64,000 nt of DNA from JAISST01 sp050434145 (GTDB taxonomy: Bacteria; Fusobacteriota; Fusobacteriia; Fusobacteriales; Fusobacteriaceae), in NCBI RefSeq assembly GCF_050434145.1, contig NZ_JBNPVX010000003.1, positions 1 through 64,000 of the forward strand, read 5' to 3'. Shown one piece after another: positions 27,283-36,189 of this stretch (the stretch's first letter is position 1; each line of letters begins with the position of its first letter). The position numbers and the translations under genes were made by a program. A model generated the notes under the pieces. The model ran no database searches, was not told where the DNA came from, and saw nothing but the letters and a program-made list of their open reading frames with translations.

Positions 27283-27612
27283 TTAAAATATTAATTGAAT
27301 ACCAGCAGCAATTGTAATAATAATCAGTAATCCTGCTGAACTCAAGATTCCCCAAGTTAATGGTCTAAGTCCATATACGGAATCTGTAGCAATTCTTCCT
27401 TTTTTATCCAACCATTTTTGTAGTAAATAAAGTAATGGAATACATAAAATAAGAGCAGATAGCACACATAAAGCAGGAAAGATGCTTCTTAATATAGGTT
27501 TGCCCCATACCATTTCTTCATTGATCATTCCCCAAAACAAGGCAACCATAGCAAATATAGCTTGGATTATGATAGCTGTGAAGCCATGTCCTTTCATATT
27601 AAATAAAAACAT
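27283..27612 (-). CDS. Small membrane protein
   Basis: A 109-residue protein with three hydrophobic segments (residues ~12-30, ~42-62 and ~86-107) separated by charged loops (NEEMVWGKP, QKWLDKKGR). I place the start at 27612, where GGAGGTG lies 6 bases before the ATG; the longer frame begins without a site. No family is recognised. It is the only minus-strand gene in this part of the accessory region. Confidence 0.65.
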   Translation of the reverse strand: MFLFNMKGHGFTAIIIQAIFAMVALFWGMINEEMVWGKPILRSIFPALCVLSALILCIPLLYLLQKWLDKKGRIATDSVYGLRPLTWGILSSAGLLIIITIAAGIQLIF

Positions 27613-27813
27613 TGTATCACCTCCATTTGAATTTAACAAAGGTATTTTATCATTTTTTTTGTAGAAAGTAAATATAAAGATGGATAAGGTAGTGTCAAGT
27701 TTTTGTAGGGATTTTTATATAGATTAAAAAAACTTGATAATACCAATCTAAATGAACTAATTGAATATTGTTCAGACTGTAAAAATTAGATAAAAATAAT
27801 ATTGGTAGTTATT

Positions 27814-27885
27814 ATGTCAATAAGCCATTTAAATGCTTTGAAACAAAAGTTAAAACAGAAAAAATTTGATATTAATATAGAATAA
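27814..27885 (+). repeat. Truncated copy of the start of the gene at 25792
   Basis: A 72-bp reading frame (MSISHLNALKQKLKQKKF...) that matches the first ~66 bases of the gene at 25792 with only a few changes, then ends at TAA. It has a weak GGTAG before the ATG. It looks like a leftover of a duplication or recombination rather than a working gene. Confidence 0.6.
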
Positions 27886-27904
27886 AAAATAGTATAAAAG
27901 TGAT

Positions 27905-27941
27905 ATACTGATGTCTAAATGAAATTGGTCATCAGTATTTT
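27905..27941 (+). terminator. Intrinsic terminator
   Basis: A perfect 9-bp stem ATACTGATG/CATCAGTAT with a 16-base loop, followed by TTT. It separates the truncated gene copy from the HTH-array locus. Confidence 0.6.
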
Positions 27942-27979
27942 GCTAATTAAAAAAATTGTCATATAAATTGCATTTTATA

Positions 27980-28008
27980 TTGTTTTTTCTGTAAAATTAG
28001 TATATAAT
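27980..28008 (+). promoter_or_regulatory. Promoter of HTH-array gene 2
   Basis: TTGTTT (27980-27985), 17 bases, TATAAT (28003-28008), of the type shared by four accessory loci here. It leaves a leader of ~245 bases before the gene, in which I see no other gene. Confidence 0.55.
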
Positions 28009-28260
28009 ATAATTTATATACTATAAATTCTTAATTCTAAATAAAATAGAAGAAATTTTTAGAAGCAATTATAAAAAAGTAATAAGTTAAGATCCATAAT
28101 AAGACTTTAGTGTGATAAAAAATACTAAAATAAATTATTATTTATTATAAAAAACTATAGATTAAAAAGATGAAATTGTAATAATCAAATATTATTAAGA
28201 GTTAATATTGATAATGTAGATAACTTGAATGTTTTATTTGGAAAAAGCGAGGTACTATTT

Positions 28261-30831
28261 ATGAATAAAAGAAAAGCAAAAAGCAATTTTATTCAAGATT
28301 CAATTACATTAACTAAAGAAATAGTTGAAATTTTAAAAGCAAAAAGAAAAGAAATAAGATTCAGTTTGAAGGAAGTTTCATCAGAAGTAAAAATCCCAAT
28401 AGCAACAATTTATGGATATGAAACAAAGAAAACAAGAAATATTTCTAGAGAAAATTATGAAAAACTTTTAAAATTTTATAATGAAACAGAGAAAAAACCA
28501 GAAAAACGAATTGTTTTGGATAAAGGTTTAATTAAATATTTCAATAGTCAAAGAAAAAAAAGAAAATTTAATCGAAGAGAGTTTGCAGATGAAGTAGGTA
28601 TTCCTTTAAATCAGATTTGTAATATTGAGACTGGAAAAAATGTTACTATTTCAAAAGAATTATATGAAAAACTAATCAATTTTTATGCTAATGAAGAAAA
28701 TTATAATAAAAATCAATCAAGAATTCCTTTAACAAAGAAAATAAGTAAAGATTTTCGTAGAAAAAGGCAAGAAAGTGGATTTTCACGTAAAGAACTAGCA
28801 CAAGAAATGAATATACATATTTCTAATATCATGCACATAGAGTGTAGAATGAAAAAAACAGTTTCCAAAGAGGTATATAAAAATTTTTTAAATTTTTTTA
28901 GTAATAAAGATAATTATAAAAAAAATAACGACAAAGTCTATATTTTAAAAGAAGGAAGAACTTATGTAACAGAAGAAATGGCAGATTTTTTAAAAAAAGA
29001 AAGAACAAAGCGAGGATTTACTTATAATGAACTCGCCAATAAGTTAAATCTGGATAAGTGGATTATTGAGTCTGTAGAAAACAGGAAAAGTCGTTCTCTT
29101 AATACAGAAATATATGAAAAGCTGGTAAATTTTTATAATGATGAAAAAAATTATAATAAAAAAGGAATAAAAGTTTCTTTATCTGATGAGATTAAAGAAT
29201 ACTTAAAAAATAAAAGGAAAGAATGGAATTTTAATTATAGAGAATTAGCAAGAATCATAGGAGTGAAAGACAATATTTTGAGGTATATTGAGAGTGAGAA
29301 AGCTGAGACTACTTCTACAGAAATTTATGAAAAATTGGTAAATTTTTATCATAATGAAGAAAATAGATTTATAAATGGTAAAGAAGAAAAAATCTTCTTA
29401 ACAGATGAAATTAAGAAAAATTTGAGAGAAGAAAGAGAAAAACGAGGATATACAAATAGAGAGCTTGCTAAAATATTTGGTGTTGATGATTTTAAATTTT
29501 ATGATATAGAGCGGCAAAAAGCTATTTCAAAGAAATTTTATGAGAGAATTATTGATTTTTATAAAAATGAGGAAAATTTAGGTATTAAAGTTTCGTTAAT
29601 AGAGGAAAAAATAAAAGAATGGAGAAGAGAGAGAGAAAAACGAGGTTTTACTCGTAAATCTCTTGCTAAGAAAATAGGAATAACCCATACCCATCTTATT
29701 TATATAGAAAAGGGACTTGTAAAAAGTATTTTAAGAGATATTTATAAGAGATTTGAAGATTTTTTTGCTAATGAAAAAAATATTAATAAAAAAGGGATAA
29801 GAATACCTTTGACAGATGAAATCAGGGAGTTTATGAAGCAAGAGAGAAAAAAACGAGGTTTTAGTTTTGGAACTCTTGAAAAAAAGTTAGGAATTTTATC
29901 AACACTTTTATTCCAAATGGAAAAAGGTGAAAGAAAATCTATAGATTATACTTCCTATGAAAAAATGATGAATTTTTATAAGAATGTGGAAATATCTAAA
30001 AAGGAAGTCACAAATAATAAAAAAAATATATCTTCAGTAGATAAAGATAAAGCAGAAAAAGCTTCCAAAAGGAAAAAAAGAGTTTTTGATAACAATGTAA
30101 AGGATGTTGTCAAAAGGAATAAAGATGAGATAATCCTAACTGATGACATTAAAACAGATATTAGGACTGAAAGGGTAAGGCAAGGTTATACAAGAGAAAA
30201 ATTTGCAAAAAAAATAGGGATAGATCAGGATATAATTTTTAAAATTGAAAATGATTTAATAAAAAGCATTTCTAAAAAAGATTATGGTAGATTTCAAGAG
30301 TTTTGTTCCAAAAACAATAACTCTAATTTTACAGAAAAAAATAAACTTGGTTCTATAAATAATAAAATTGAAAAAAATCCTTATAAAGAAGAAATCATTT
30401 TAACAAAAGAAACAATATCTTCTTTAAAAGATAGTAGAGAAAAATTGTCGTTGACATATGAAATTGTTGAAGGTAAAACAGGAGTTTCTCGCACTTTGTT
30501 ATATGATATAGAAAGTGAAAAAATTAAAACTGTTGATAAAGAAATTTATGAAAAACTTATAAATTTCTACAATGATACCAAAAATAATTTTGAAAATGAA
30601 GAAAATAAAATTCTTACTATGATTAGCGGGAAAAAAAATGATGTTATTCCAAATACTGATAGGAATAGAAGCATTTTACGTAGTATTTTAAATAAAAGAA
30701 ATGAGACATTTTATGATTTCGGAGCTAAACTAAAGATTTCTCATTATGATATGTATCAAATTGATGCTGGGCTTTCTCCAACAATTCCATTGACTCTATA
30801 TAATGAAATAATGAAATTGAAAAAAATTTGA
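28261..30831 (+). CDS. Eleven-module tandem HTH (XRE-like) array protein 2
   Basis: An 856-residue basic protein without signal or membrane segments, again made of eleven ~70-residue modules with the pattern of the protein at 9364: LT-EI---L---R-KRGF(S/T)--ELA--(L/I)G(I/V), a variable helix, IE-G---(S/T)(I/V)SKE-YEKL-NFY-NE-N. Example cores are RRKRQESGFSRKELAQEM, KERTKRGFTYNELANKL and REEREKRGYTNRELAKIF. Modules are more diverged than in protein 1. Lysine-rich linkers of ~40 and ~18 residues occur around module 9. I start at ATG 28261 (GAGGT before it) rather than TTG 28225. The function is unknown; multi-site DNA binding is inferred. Confidence 0.75.
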   Translation: MNKRKAKSNFIQDSITLTKEIVEILKAKRKEIRFSLKEVSSEVKIPIATIYGYETKKTRNISRENYEKLLKFYNETEKKPEKRIVLDKGLIKYFNSQRKKRKFNRREFADEVGIPLNQICNIETGKNVTISKELYEKLINFYANEENYNKNQSRIPLTKKISKDFRRKRQESGFSRKELAQEMNIHISNIMHIECRMKKTVSKEVYKNFLNFFSNKDNYKKNNDKVYILKEGRTYVTEEMADFLKKERTKRGFTYNELANKLNLDKWIIESVENRKSRSLNTEIYEKLVNFYNDEKNYNKKGIKVSLSDEIKEYLKNKRKEWNFNYRELARIIGVKDNILRYIESEKAETTSTEIYEKLVNFYHNEENRFINGKEEKIFLTDEIKKNLREEREKRGYTNRELAKIFGVDDFKFYDIERQKAISKKFYERIIDFYKNEENLGIKVSLIEEKIKEWRREREKRGFTRKSLAKKIGITHTHLIYIEKGLVKSILRDIYKRFEDFFANEKNINKKGIRIPLTDEIREFMKQERKKRGFSFGTLEKKLGILSTLLFQMEKGERKSIDYTSYEKMMNFYKNVEISKKEVTNNKKNISSVDKDKAEKASKRKKRVFDNNVKDVVKRNKDEIILTDDIKTDIRTERVRQGYTREKFAKKIGIDQDIIFKIENDLIKSISKKDYGRFQEFCSKNNNSNFTEKNKLGSINNKIEKNPYKEEIILTKETISSLKDSREKLSLTYEIVEGKTGVSRTLLYDIESEKIKTVDKEIYEKLINFYNDTKNNFENEENKILTMISGKKNDVIPNTDRNRSILRSILNKRNETFYDFGAKLKISHYDMYQIDAGLSPTIPLTLYNEIMKLKKI

Positions 30832-31030
30832 TTGTATTTTATGAAATAAATTTTTTTAGTAATGGGATTAAAGAAAAAGTGTTTTATGAAAAAAAATGAA
30901 ACTGAATATATAATAAATTGGGCAATATATTGGATTTGTGTTAAATAAAATAAAAAATTGAAGCAAAACAAAATCAAAAAAAAAGTGAAAAATTATGTGA
31001 GTATTTGACTTAAAGAGGAGATGTTTTTAT

Positions 31031-31144
31031 ATGATAGTAAATTTGTTTCTAGCTTTATTTATGATGTATCAAATATATGTAAGAAGTAGCATAAAAAAAG
31101 GTGAATTATATGATGGTAAAGTAATAAAAAAAGAATCATTTTAA
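31031..31144 (+). CDS. Small membrane peptide
   Basis: A 37-residue frame with a strong AGAGGAG site ~8 bases before its ATG. Residues ~2-15 are hydrophobic (IVNLFLALFMMYQI) and the rest is charged (RSSIKKGELYDGK). It may be a small membrane protein or a cut-off gene. It is the only content I can support in the interval 30832-31197. Confidence 0.45.
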   Translation: MIVNLFLALFMMYQIYVRSSIKKGELYDGKVIKKESF

Positions 31145-31197
31145 TATTTATAAACTGATGTTTAAATAAAAGATCAAATGATATATTACAATTGAAA

Positions 31198-31437
31198 TTA
31201 TTTATTATTCTTCATTAATTTAATATATTTAATGACTCTTGTGATGAAAAAGAATTCTAATAATAAAGTTATAGCAACTAAAATAACAACACCAGGAATA
31301 AAAATATCTGCTTTATTTGATAAGTCATTAAGGAATAATTGAAAATATTTTCCAATGGCAATAAGACCAAGTAACGAGAAAATTGTCCATAAAATGATAT
31401 TATAGGTGATTACAGATTTTTTAACAATATTTTTCAT
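31198..31437 (-). CDS. Small two-TM membrane protein
   Basis: A 79-residue protein with two hydrophobic segments (residues ~10-30 and ~45-66) and basic ends (MKNIVKKS, KYIKLMKNNK). GGAGTT lies just before its ATG on the minus strand. There is no recognised family and no clear operon partner. Confidence 0.55.
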   Translation of the reverse strand: MKNIVKKSVITYNIILWTIFSLLGLIAIGKYFQLFLNDLSNKADIFIPGVVILVAITLLLEFFFITRVIKYIKLMKNNK

Positions 31438-31672
31438 AAAGAACTCCTTTTGTGATAATTTGAATATGATCTTGAGAAAACTGTATTTAGTTCTTTTAGG
31501 ATAAGTGGTTTAATTTCATTTAAGACTGATGAAAAAAAAGAAGTAAATTTTTTATTACAAAACTATTATACAAATTTGCAAGAAGAAAATCAATGAAAAT
31601 TATGATACAAATATTTCTTTTATATGAAAAATAGTAATTGATAGAGTTTTAAAAATAAGGGGGATAAATTAA

Positions 31673-32416
31673 TTGAAAAAAATTTTTACAATAATATTAT
31701 TAATATTTACAATACCAATTTTTACTTTACCTAATGAAGATAGAAGTGAGAGTATTTTTGCAGAAGAAAATATAAAGAAATGTGCTGATAATGGTGATAT
31801 AGAAGCACAGATTGTCTTGGGAAAATTGTACACGGAATCAGAGAATTTTAAAGAAGCAGAGAAATATTTCAAATTGGCTTTAGAAAGTGGAAGAAAAGAT
31901 GTGAGAATCCCCTTAGCTAGAGTATATGGTGCAATTAAAAATTATGAGAAAGCAGCTGACCAACTAAAACCATTGATTGATGATGGTGATATTGATGCAC
32001 AATTATTAATGGGTTGGTTATTGCTGGATCAAAAAAAGTATGATGATGCAATTGTATTTCTTAAGCCATTGGCAGATGTAGGAAATGAGAAGGCAATATA
32101 TTTATTACTTGGGTTTTATGCAGCAGTAAACAGACATTCTGATGCAAAGGTATACTTGAAAAAAGTAGAAAAAACAGACAATAAAAAGATCCAATTATTA
32201 TGTGGAATGTATGCACTTGAAGAAGAAGAATTTGATGGAGCAAAATCATATCTGCATCCTCTTGCTGATGATGGAATCCCTGAAGCACAACTATATATGG
32301 GGTATATTTTTATACTTGAAAATAAAGAAAAACTTGCTATTCAATATTTAAAACTAGCTTCTGAACAAGGTAATATGTTGGCGAAAAAAATTTTAATGAA
32401 ATATGAAAATAAGTAA
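31673..32416 (+). CDS. Secreted Sel1/TPR-repeat protein, TTG start
   Basis: A 247-residue protein. The TTG at 31673 begins a clear signal peptide (KKIFTIILLIFTIPIFTLP) and has AAGGGGG ~10 bases upstream, so a TTG start is real here. Six or so solenoid repeats follow, such as ADNGDIEAQIVLGKLY, IDDGDIDAQLLMGWLL and ADDGIPEAQLYMGYIF. It probably acts as a periplasmic protein-contact scaffold. A shorter paralogue with the same start style follows 40 bp downstream, suggesting a duplicated two-gene operon. Confidence 0.83.
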   Translation: MKKIFTIILLIFTIPIFTLPNEDRSESIFAEENIKKCADNGDIEAQIVLGKLYTESENFKEAEKYFKLALESGRKDVRIPLARVYGAIKNYEKAADQLKPLIDDGDIDAQLLMGWLLLDQKKYDDAIVFLKPLADVGNEKAIYLLLGFYAAVNRHSDAKVYLKKVEKTDNKKIQLLCGMYALEEEEFDGAKSYLHPLADDGIPEAQLYMGYIFILENKEKLAIQYLKLASEQGNMLAKKILMKYENK

Positions 32417-32456
32417 AAATACAAATATTTTATAATAAAAAAAGGGGCTGAAATTA

Positions 32457-33101
32457 TTGAAAAGGATTATTACAATTATTATATTAACTGTTGCAAGTAT
32501 TACTTTGACTATTGAAGGAGAAAAAACAAGTCCATTTGTAGAAGAAAATATAAAAAAATATGCAGACAATGGTGATGTTGAAGCTCAAAGTATATTGGGA
32601 AGACTTTATTACCATAAACAAGACTTTGTAGCTGCTGAGAAATATTTGAAATTAGCAATAGAAAATGGTCACAATGAAACTAATTTAAGTCTAGGAAGAA
32701 TACATTTTGAAAATAAAAAATATTTGTTGGCAGAGAAATGCATAAAACCTTTTGCTGATGATGGTGACAAAAGTGCAATAATGATGTTAACTGTTATTTA
32801 TATGTCAGTGAAAAAATATGAAGAGGCTTATAAATATATTTCAACCATTTTAGAGAACTCTGATGATACGATAAAATTAGTTGCTGGTGGTGTTGCAGTT
32901 TTTATTGAAAAATTTGATGATGCTAAAAAACTGCTGACTCCTCTTGCTGATTCTGGGAATTCAAAAGCTCAATTATTATTAGGTGGTGTTTATGCTCAAG
33001 AAAAAGAATTTTCAAAAGCAAATGAATACCTTAAGCTTGCAAGTGATCAAGGGGAAGAAGAAGCGATAAGTTTACTAAAATTATTAGAACGGATAAAATA
33101 G
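32457..33101 (+). CDS. Secreted Sel1/TPR-repeat protein, TTG start (paralogue)
   Basis: A 214-residue paralogue of the preceding gene. The TTG start lies after AAGGGGC, and a signal peptide (residues 1-~20) follows at once. Repeats include ADNGDVEAQSILGRLY, ADDGDKSAIMMLTVIY and ADSGNSKAQLLLGGVY. The two proteins share the EENIKK-AD(N)GD mature start. Function is unknown beyond a solenoid scaffold. Confidence 0.83.
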   Translation: MKRIITIIILTVASITLTIEGEKTSPFVEENIKKYADNGDVEAQSILGRLYYHKQDFVAAEKYLKLAIENGHNETNLSLGRIHFENKKYLLAEKCIKPFADDGDKSAIMMLTVIYMSVKKYEEAYKYISTILENSDDTIKLVAGGVAVFIEKFDDAKKLLTPLADSGNSKAQLLLGGVYAQEKEFSKANEYLKLASDQGEEEAISLLKLLERIK

Positions 33102-33168
33102 TTTGTGAAAAATATATTGTTATTAATTAAAAATTATTAATCTCTTACATTTGAAAATAATTTGTGTT

Positions 33169-33211
33169 AAAAAATACCCATCTTCTCAAGTGCTTGTGAA
33201 GGTGGGGTTAT
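33169..33211 (-). terminator. Terminator of the membrane-anchored protein gene (minus strand)
   Basis: A long stem with one T-T mismatch (CCCATCTTCTCAA with TTGTGAAGGTGGG). On the minus strand it is followed by TATTTTTT, so it serves the gene ending at 33230. Confidence 0.75.
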
Positions 33212-33229
33212 AGCATTTAATAATAGTCA

Positions 33230-33889
33230 CTACTCAGAATCTTCATCTTCTGAATTCTCTTTTGGAAAAAACGTAATAAGAAGTGTACGTTCATCTAAAG
33301 TTAAAATTATGTTAGAGTTACCAACAAAACCAGAGCTGTCTATATGTATTGGGTCACCAAGCAAATTTTTGTTGGCAAAAGAATTAAATTGAGATTGAGT
33401 TTCACTAGAATTAATGATATTACTTAAGATACGTGCATTTTTTTCGAGTTTTTTTATAACTGACTTTTCAAATGATAATGGCTTTCGGTAGTCTCTGTTG
33501 TAGTCATAAAGATTACCATTATATCTTATATATGCTTTTCCAGAATTTATAGAAATCATTCTTAATTTTCCGTTTTCCTTTGTTGAGTAGCCAGTGATTT
33601 TACTTCCATTTAAATATACTGTATATGTATAATAATTTTTTGAATCTTTTTTATGAGAATCTTTGTCATAATAATTAACTTCTGCTTTGGGAGCGATTTC
33701 CTTTAGAAATGTTACTAATTGATCCATAGTTAAATTATAGTATCCATAATTTCCAACTCTGGAAATATCTTCCTTTAGTTTATATATTTTAAAGATGGAT
33801 CCAGTAAGATAGAGTCGTGTACCTAAAAATAATGTGATGCAACCAACTATTAGAACTGTGATACGTTTGAAAATATTGTTATATTGCAT
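33230..33889 (-). CDS. Membrane-anchored hypothetical protein (paralogue of the gene at 38805)
   Basis: A 219-residue protein with one N-terminal membrane segment (residues ~8-28) and an outer soluble part. The segment just after the membrane, YLTGSIFKIYKLKEDISRV, is nearly the same as FLTGSVGKTYKLSQDISRV in the protein at 38805. The two also share a C-terminal NSNI-L-LDE/VDGH-L-ITFFPK-like ending. The tail is acidic. AGGAG precedes the ATG. No named family is known to me. The two paralogues flank the ilvD-ald-lysR block. Confidence 0.6.
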   Translation of the reverse strand: MQYNNIFKRITVLIVGCITLFLGTRLYLTGSIFKIYKLKEDISRVGNYGYYNLTMDQLVTFLKEIAPKAEVNYYDKDSHKKDSKNYYTYTVYLNGSKITGYSTKENGKLRMISINSGKAYIRYNGNLYDYNRDYRKPLSFEKSVIKKLEKNARILSNIINSSETQSQFNSFANKNLLGDPIHIDSSGFVGNSNIILTLDERTLLITFFPKENSEDEDSE

Positions 33890-34072
33890 GAAGTTTCTCC
33901 TTATGTTGATATATTTGTAGTAAAAAATGACTTGAATGTCAGGTGGTATATTCTTATATGGTATTATATCATATTTTTATGAATATATAATTGAAAATTC
34001 ATTAAAATAAGAAAAAAAGTGAAGTGCTCTCACGAACTTTTCACTTCTTTTCTATATAATTATATGAGGATT

Positions 34073-35761
34073 TTATTTTTCTACTTTCAATATTGCTCCT
34101 TTGTCTGCTGAAGTGACTAGTTGAGCATATTTAGCTAAAGAAATACTTCTATCTTTATGTAATATTTTTACATTTTTTAATCTTTCTTCCATTATTTCAG
34201 GAGTTAGATCCACTTCCAATCTTCTATTTGGAATATCAATAATTATCGTGTCTCCATCTTCAATGGCTGCAATAGGGCCACCAGCAGCAGCTTCTGGAGA
34301 AATATGTCCTATGCATGGCCCGCGAGTAGAGCCTGAGAAACGTCCATCAGTGATAAGGGCACAACTTTCATCCATTCCACGGCCTACAAGTAAGGATGTT
34401 GTCATATGCATCTCCCTCATTCCAGGTCCACCTTTCGGACCTTCATATCTGATTACAATTACATCTCCTTCTTTAATCATATCATTGGATACTGCATAAC
34501 TTGCATCTTCCATAGAATGAAATACTTTAGCCTTTCCTTTGAAATTGTACATTACAGGTTTGACTCCTGATTTTTTCACTACAGCACCATTCGGAGCAAG
34601 ATTACCATATAATACAGCAATTCCACCATCAGGTTTCTTTGGATTAGACAGAGGGAAAATTACATCATTTTCTATCAATGGGACATTTTTAAGCTCTTCA
34701 TCTAGAGTTTTACCTGTTACAGTAAGTTGATCAGTATTCAAATGGGTTTTGATAGCTTTTAGAATTGCTGGTATTCCACCATTTTCATGTACAACAGAAA
34801 GAGGATATTTTCCAGAAGGTTTTATATTACATATGTAAGGTACTTTTCTACTTATAATATCAAAATCATTTAATTCTAGTTTGACTTGTGCTTCATTGGC
34901 AATAGCCATAAGATGAAGTACAGTATTGGTAGAGGCTCCCATAGCCATTGTAGCCGCAATACCATTTAACAAGTTCTCTCTTGTAAGTATTTTTCTAGCA
35001 TTTAACCCTTCCTCTATCATTTCAACAATTCTTTTTCCTGATCTTTTAGCAATTCTACGCTTTTCAGATGATACAGCAAGTGCAGTACCACATTTTGGTA
35101 AGGCCATTCCTATGATCTCAGCTAGACATGACATAGAATTAGCAGTGCCTAGCATCGCACAAGTACCATAAGTAGGTAAAGCAACCTTTTCTATTTCCAT
35201 TAATTCTTCTGGGCTTATTTTTCCTGTCTGAGTTTTTCCAATAAGTTCTCGCATGTCTGTTAAGGTGATGTTTTCTATATCTTTATACTTTCCTTCTATC
35301 ATAGGGCCACTAGTTACGACAATAGCAGGAATATTCAGCCTAGCAGCAGCCATTATCATTCCTGGAACTATTTTATCACAACCTGGTAGTAACACCATAC
35401 CATCTAATTGGTGGCCTTCTACCATCATTTCTATAGAATCTGCTATGATTTCACGGCTTGGTAATGGATAACTCATGCCCTTATGACCCTGGCATAGTCC
35501 ATCACATAATGCGATAGTATTAAATTCTCTAGGGATTCCACCACCTTCCAAGATTCCTTGTTTTACAAAATCAGCTATTTCTCTCAGATGAATATGCCCA
35601 GGAACCATTTCAGTGAAGGAATTAACCACCGCTATTAGTGGTTTTTTTAAATCTTCTGTATCCATTCCAGTGCTGTAGAGTAATGCACGATGAGCAGAGC
35701 GTTCTAGACCATTTACCAATGTACCACTCCGATATTTGCTAAACTGCATTTTTTTATCCAT
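34073..35761 (-). CDS. ilvD: Dihydroxy-acid dehydratase
   Basis: A 562-residue Fe-S enzyme that dehydrates 2,3-dihydroxy-isovalerate and -methylvalerate in valine, leucine and isoleucine synthesis. Signature parts are the cluster cysteines in GCDKIVPGMIMAAARL and TCAMLGTANSMSCLAE, plus the DGRFSGSTRGPCIGHI motif near the C-terminus. The full family length is present. GGAGG precedes the ATG. No other ilv gene is nearby. Its promoter appears to lie at 36026-36054, with a ~200-bp repeat element inserted between promoter and gene. A LysR-type site lies at about -65 of that promoter. Confidence 0.97.
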   Translation of the reverse strand: MDKKMQFSKYRSGTLVNGLERSAHRALLYSTGMDTEDLKKPLIAVVNSFTEMVPGHIHLREIADFVKQGILEGGGIPREFNTIALCDGLCQGHKGMSYPLPSREIIADSIEMMVEGHQLDGMVLLPGCDKIVPGMIMAAARLNIPAIVVTSGPMIEGKYKDIENITLTDMRELIGKTQTGKISPEELMEIEKVALPTYGTCAMLGTANSMSCLAEIIGMALPKCGTALAVSSEKRRIAKRSGKRIVEMIEEGLNARKILTRENLLNGIAATMAMGASTNTVLHLMAIANEAQVKLELNDFDIISRKVPYICNIKPSGKYPLSVVHENGGIPAILKAIKTHLNTDQLTVTGKTLDEELKNVPLIENDVIFPLSNPKKPDGGIAVLYGNLAPNGAVVKKSGVKPVMYNFKGKAKVFHSMEDASYAVSNDMIKEGDVIVIRYEGPKGGPGMREMHMTTSLLVGRGMDESCALITDGRFSGSTRGPCIGHISPEAAAGGPIAAIEDGDTIIIDIPNRRLEVDLTPEIMEERLKNVKILHKDRSISLAKYAQLVTSADKGAILKVEK

Positions 35762-35784
35762 ATATTTCCTCCATTTAGAATAGT

Positions 35785-35985
35785 AAGCTGTTGCAAAACT
35801 ATTTTTTCTTCTAAATTAAAACTTTTATCATTATCTTAATTCTTATTTTTATCTCACATCGTTATGCTTAGCTGTTGCTAGTATAGATCAGGTATTGCGG
35901 TGCTTTTGGGCCCCAAAAAAGAGTTTGAGGATATCATAACTATTTTGTAAAAATAATAAAAAAACTTTGTATTTTGCAACTGACT
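35785..35985. repeat. MITE-like repeat element, copy 1
   Basis: A ~200-bp element beginning CTGTTGCAAAACTATTTTTT and ending AACTTTGTATTTTGCAACTG. The ends form imperfect terminal inverted repeats sharing GTTGCAAAA. A related element with the same ends lies at 60521-60824. It has no coding capacity. The CTGTTGCAAA ends resemble those of IS6-family elements, so a non-autonomous derivative is plausible but unproven. It sits in the ilvD leader, 24 bp from the ilvD start. Confidence 0.6.
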
Positions 35986-36025
35986 AGATTAGGATAAAGT
36001 TAAATTAATTTCCCAATATGTTATT

Positions 36026-36054
36026 ATTATATGTTATATGTATCACAATGTAAA
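36026..36054 (-). promoter_or_regulatory. Promoter of ilvD
   Basis: On the minus strand: TTTACA (36054-36049), a 17-base spacer, and TATAAT (36031-36026). It points towards ilvD, with a leader of ~260 bases that contains the repeat element. Confidence 0.6.
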
Positions 36055-36075
36055 ACAAGTATTTTTATTTATATG

Positions 36076-36092
36076 TACAAGTTATATATTGT
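36076..36092. promoter_or_regulatory. 17-bp motif upstream of the ilvD promoter (candidate LysR site)
   Basis: TACAAGTTATATATTGT, identical over 17 bases to 37598-37614. Its centre lies about 65 bases upstream of the expected ilvD transcription start, the classic position of a LysR-type activator site. A further inverted pair TATCACAAT/ATTGTGATA surrounds it (36041-36095). Confidence 0.55.
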
Positions 36093-36111
36093 GATAAATT
36101 TTAACTAAAAT

Positions 36112-36146
36112 AAAAAACACTATCAAAATGCTAAATGATAGTGTTT
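36112..36146 (-). terminator. Terminator of ald (minus strand)
   Basis: A perfect 9-bp stem ACACTATCA/TGATAGTGT, followed by a T run when read on the minus strand, ~45 bp after the ald stop. Confidence 0.8.
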
Positions 36147-36189
36147 AGTACAAAATAAATTTATTCAAAAAACTTTAGATTGAAATTTG

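Noticed and set aside
34248..35471. Several plus-strand frames of 60-85 codons
   Set aside because: Antisense shadows of ilvD, which has complete catalytic motifs.
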